From assembly GCA_034509495.1 (NCBI GenBank), contig CM067521.1:1974160-2038159 (forward strand): a stretch of DNA of 64,000 bases. The letters run 5' to 3'. Numbering within the stretch: the stretch's first letter is position 1. The stretch itself is not shown here. The text below holds more notes on this DNA, generated by a model. That model was given only the letters and a program-made list of their open reading frames with translations. It was not told the DNA's origin and ran no database searches. This DNA is from Acestrorhynchus altus. Taxonomy: Eukaryota > Chordata > Actinopteri > Characiformes > Acestrorhynchidae.

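Noticed and set aside
24351..64000. FER1L6 or otoferlin identity for the ferlin
   Set aside because: The membrane-proximal text (NWFVNPMKTFVFF), the charged insert after GWWP, HMWIDMFP and DDVNPFTGE agree with FER1L4 better than with the other two as I remember them. A phylogeny would settle it.

Overview
This is a window of animal nuclear DNA, almost certainly from a teleost fish. The evidence is two spliced vertebrate genes with GT-AG introns, a GC-rich promoter, and introns and spacers packed with fish-type repeats (Tc1/mariner relics, tRNA-derived SINEs, LINE 3' ends, MITEs, CA/TG microsatellites). The heavy load of one foldback element suggests an otophysan fish (characin or catfish group); that is an impression, not a proof.

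Both genes are on the minus strand, head to tail. From about 291 to 19417 lies the 5' part of an ASAP-family ArfGAP gene. Six exons can be joined in frame and give the first 200 residues (start codon, acidic leader and most of the BAR domain); the rest of the gene lies to the left of the window. Its promoter, a CpG-rich stretch with three inverted CCAAT boxes and GC boxes, is at about 19418-19670. After about 4.7 kb of spacer, the 3' end of the second gene begins at 24351 and the gene runs off the right edge at 64000. This is a type II ferlin, best matched to FER1L4. I could place 39 exons. Every splice phase closes, and together they give an uninterrupted 1,810-residue reading frame: C2B, FerI, C2C, FerA, FerB, C2D, the C2-like region after C2D, C2E, C2F, a lysine-rich linker, one C-terminal membrane segment and an 11-residue tail. 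Only the extreme N-terminus (including any C2A) is missing. The two genes have no evident shared pathway: ferlins are calcium/phospholipid-binding tail-anchored membrane proteins, and ASAPs are membrane-bending Arf GTPase activators.

The remaining DNA is repeat-rich. It holds about 24 copies or pieces of one foldback (long inverted repeat) element, five copies of a promoter-like repeat with tandem GC boxes that looks like a solo LTR, several tRNA-derived SINE copies, at least a dozen Tc1/mariner relics, three LINE fragments, an interstitial telomere-like array, several minisatellites and many microsatellites. Four ferlin acceptor sites sit directly against or very close to dinucleotide microsatellites, and one ferlin intron has a GC donor. 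No bacterial system, CRISPR array, rRNA or free-standing tRNA gene is present. Repeat-family names are from memory, without a database search.
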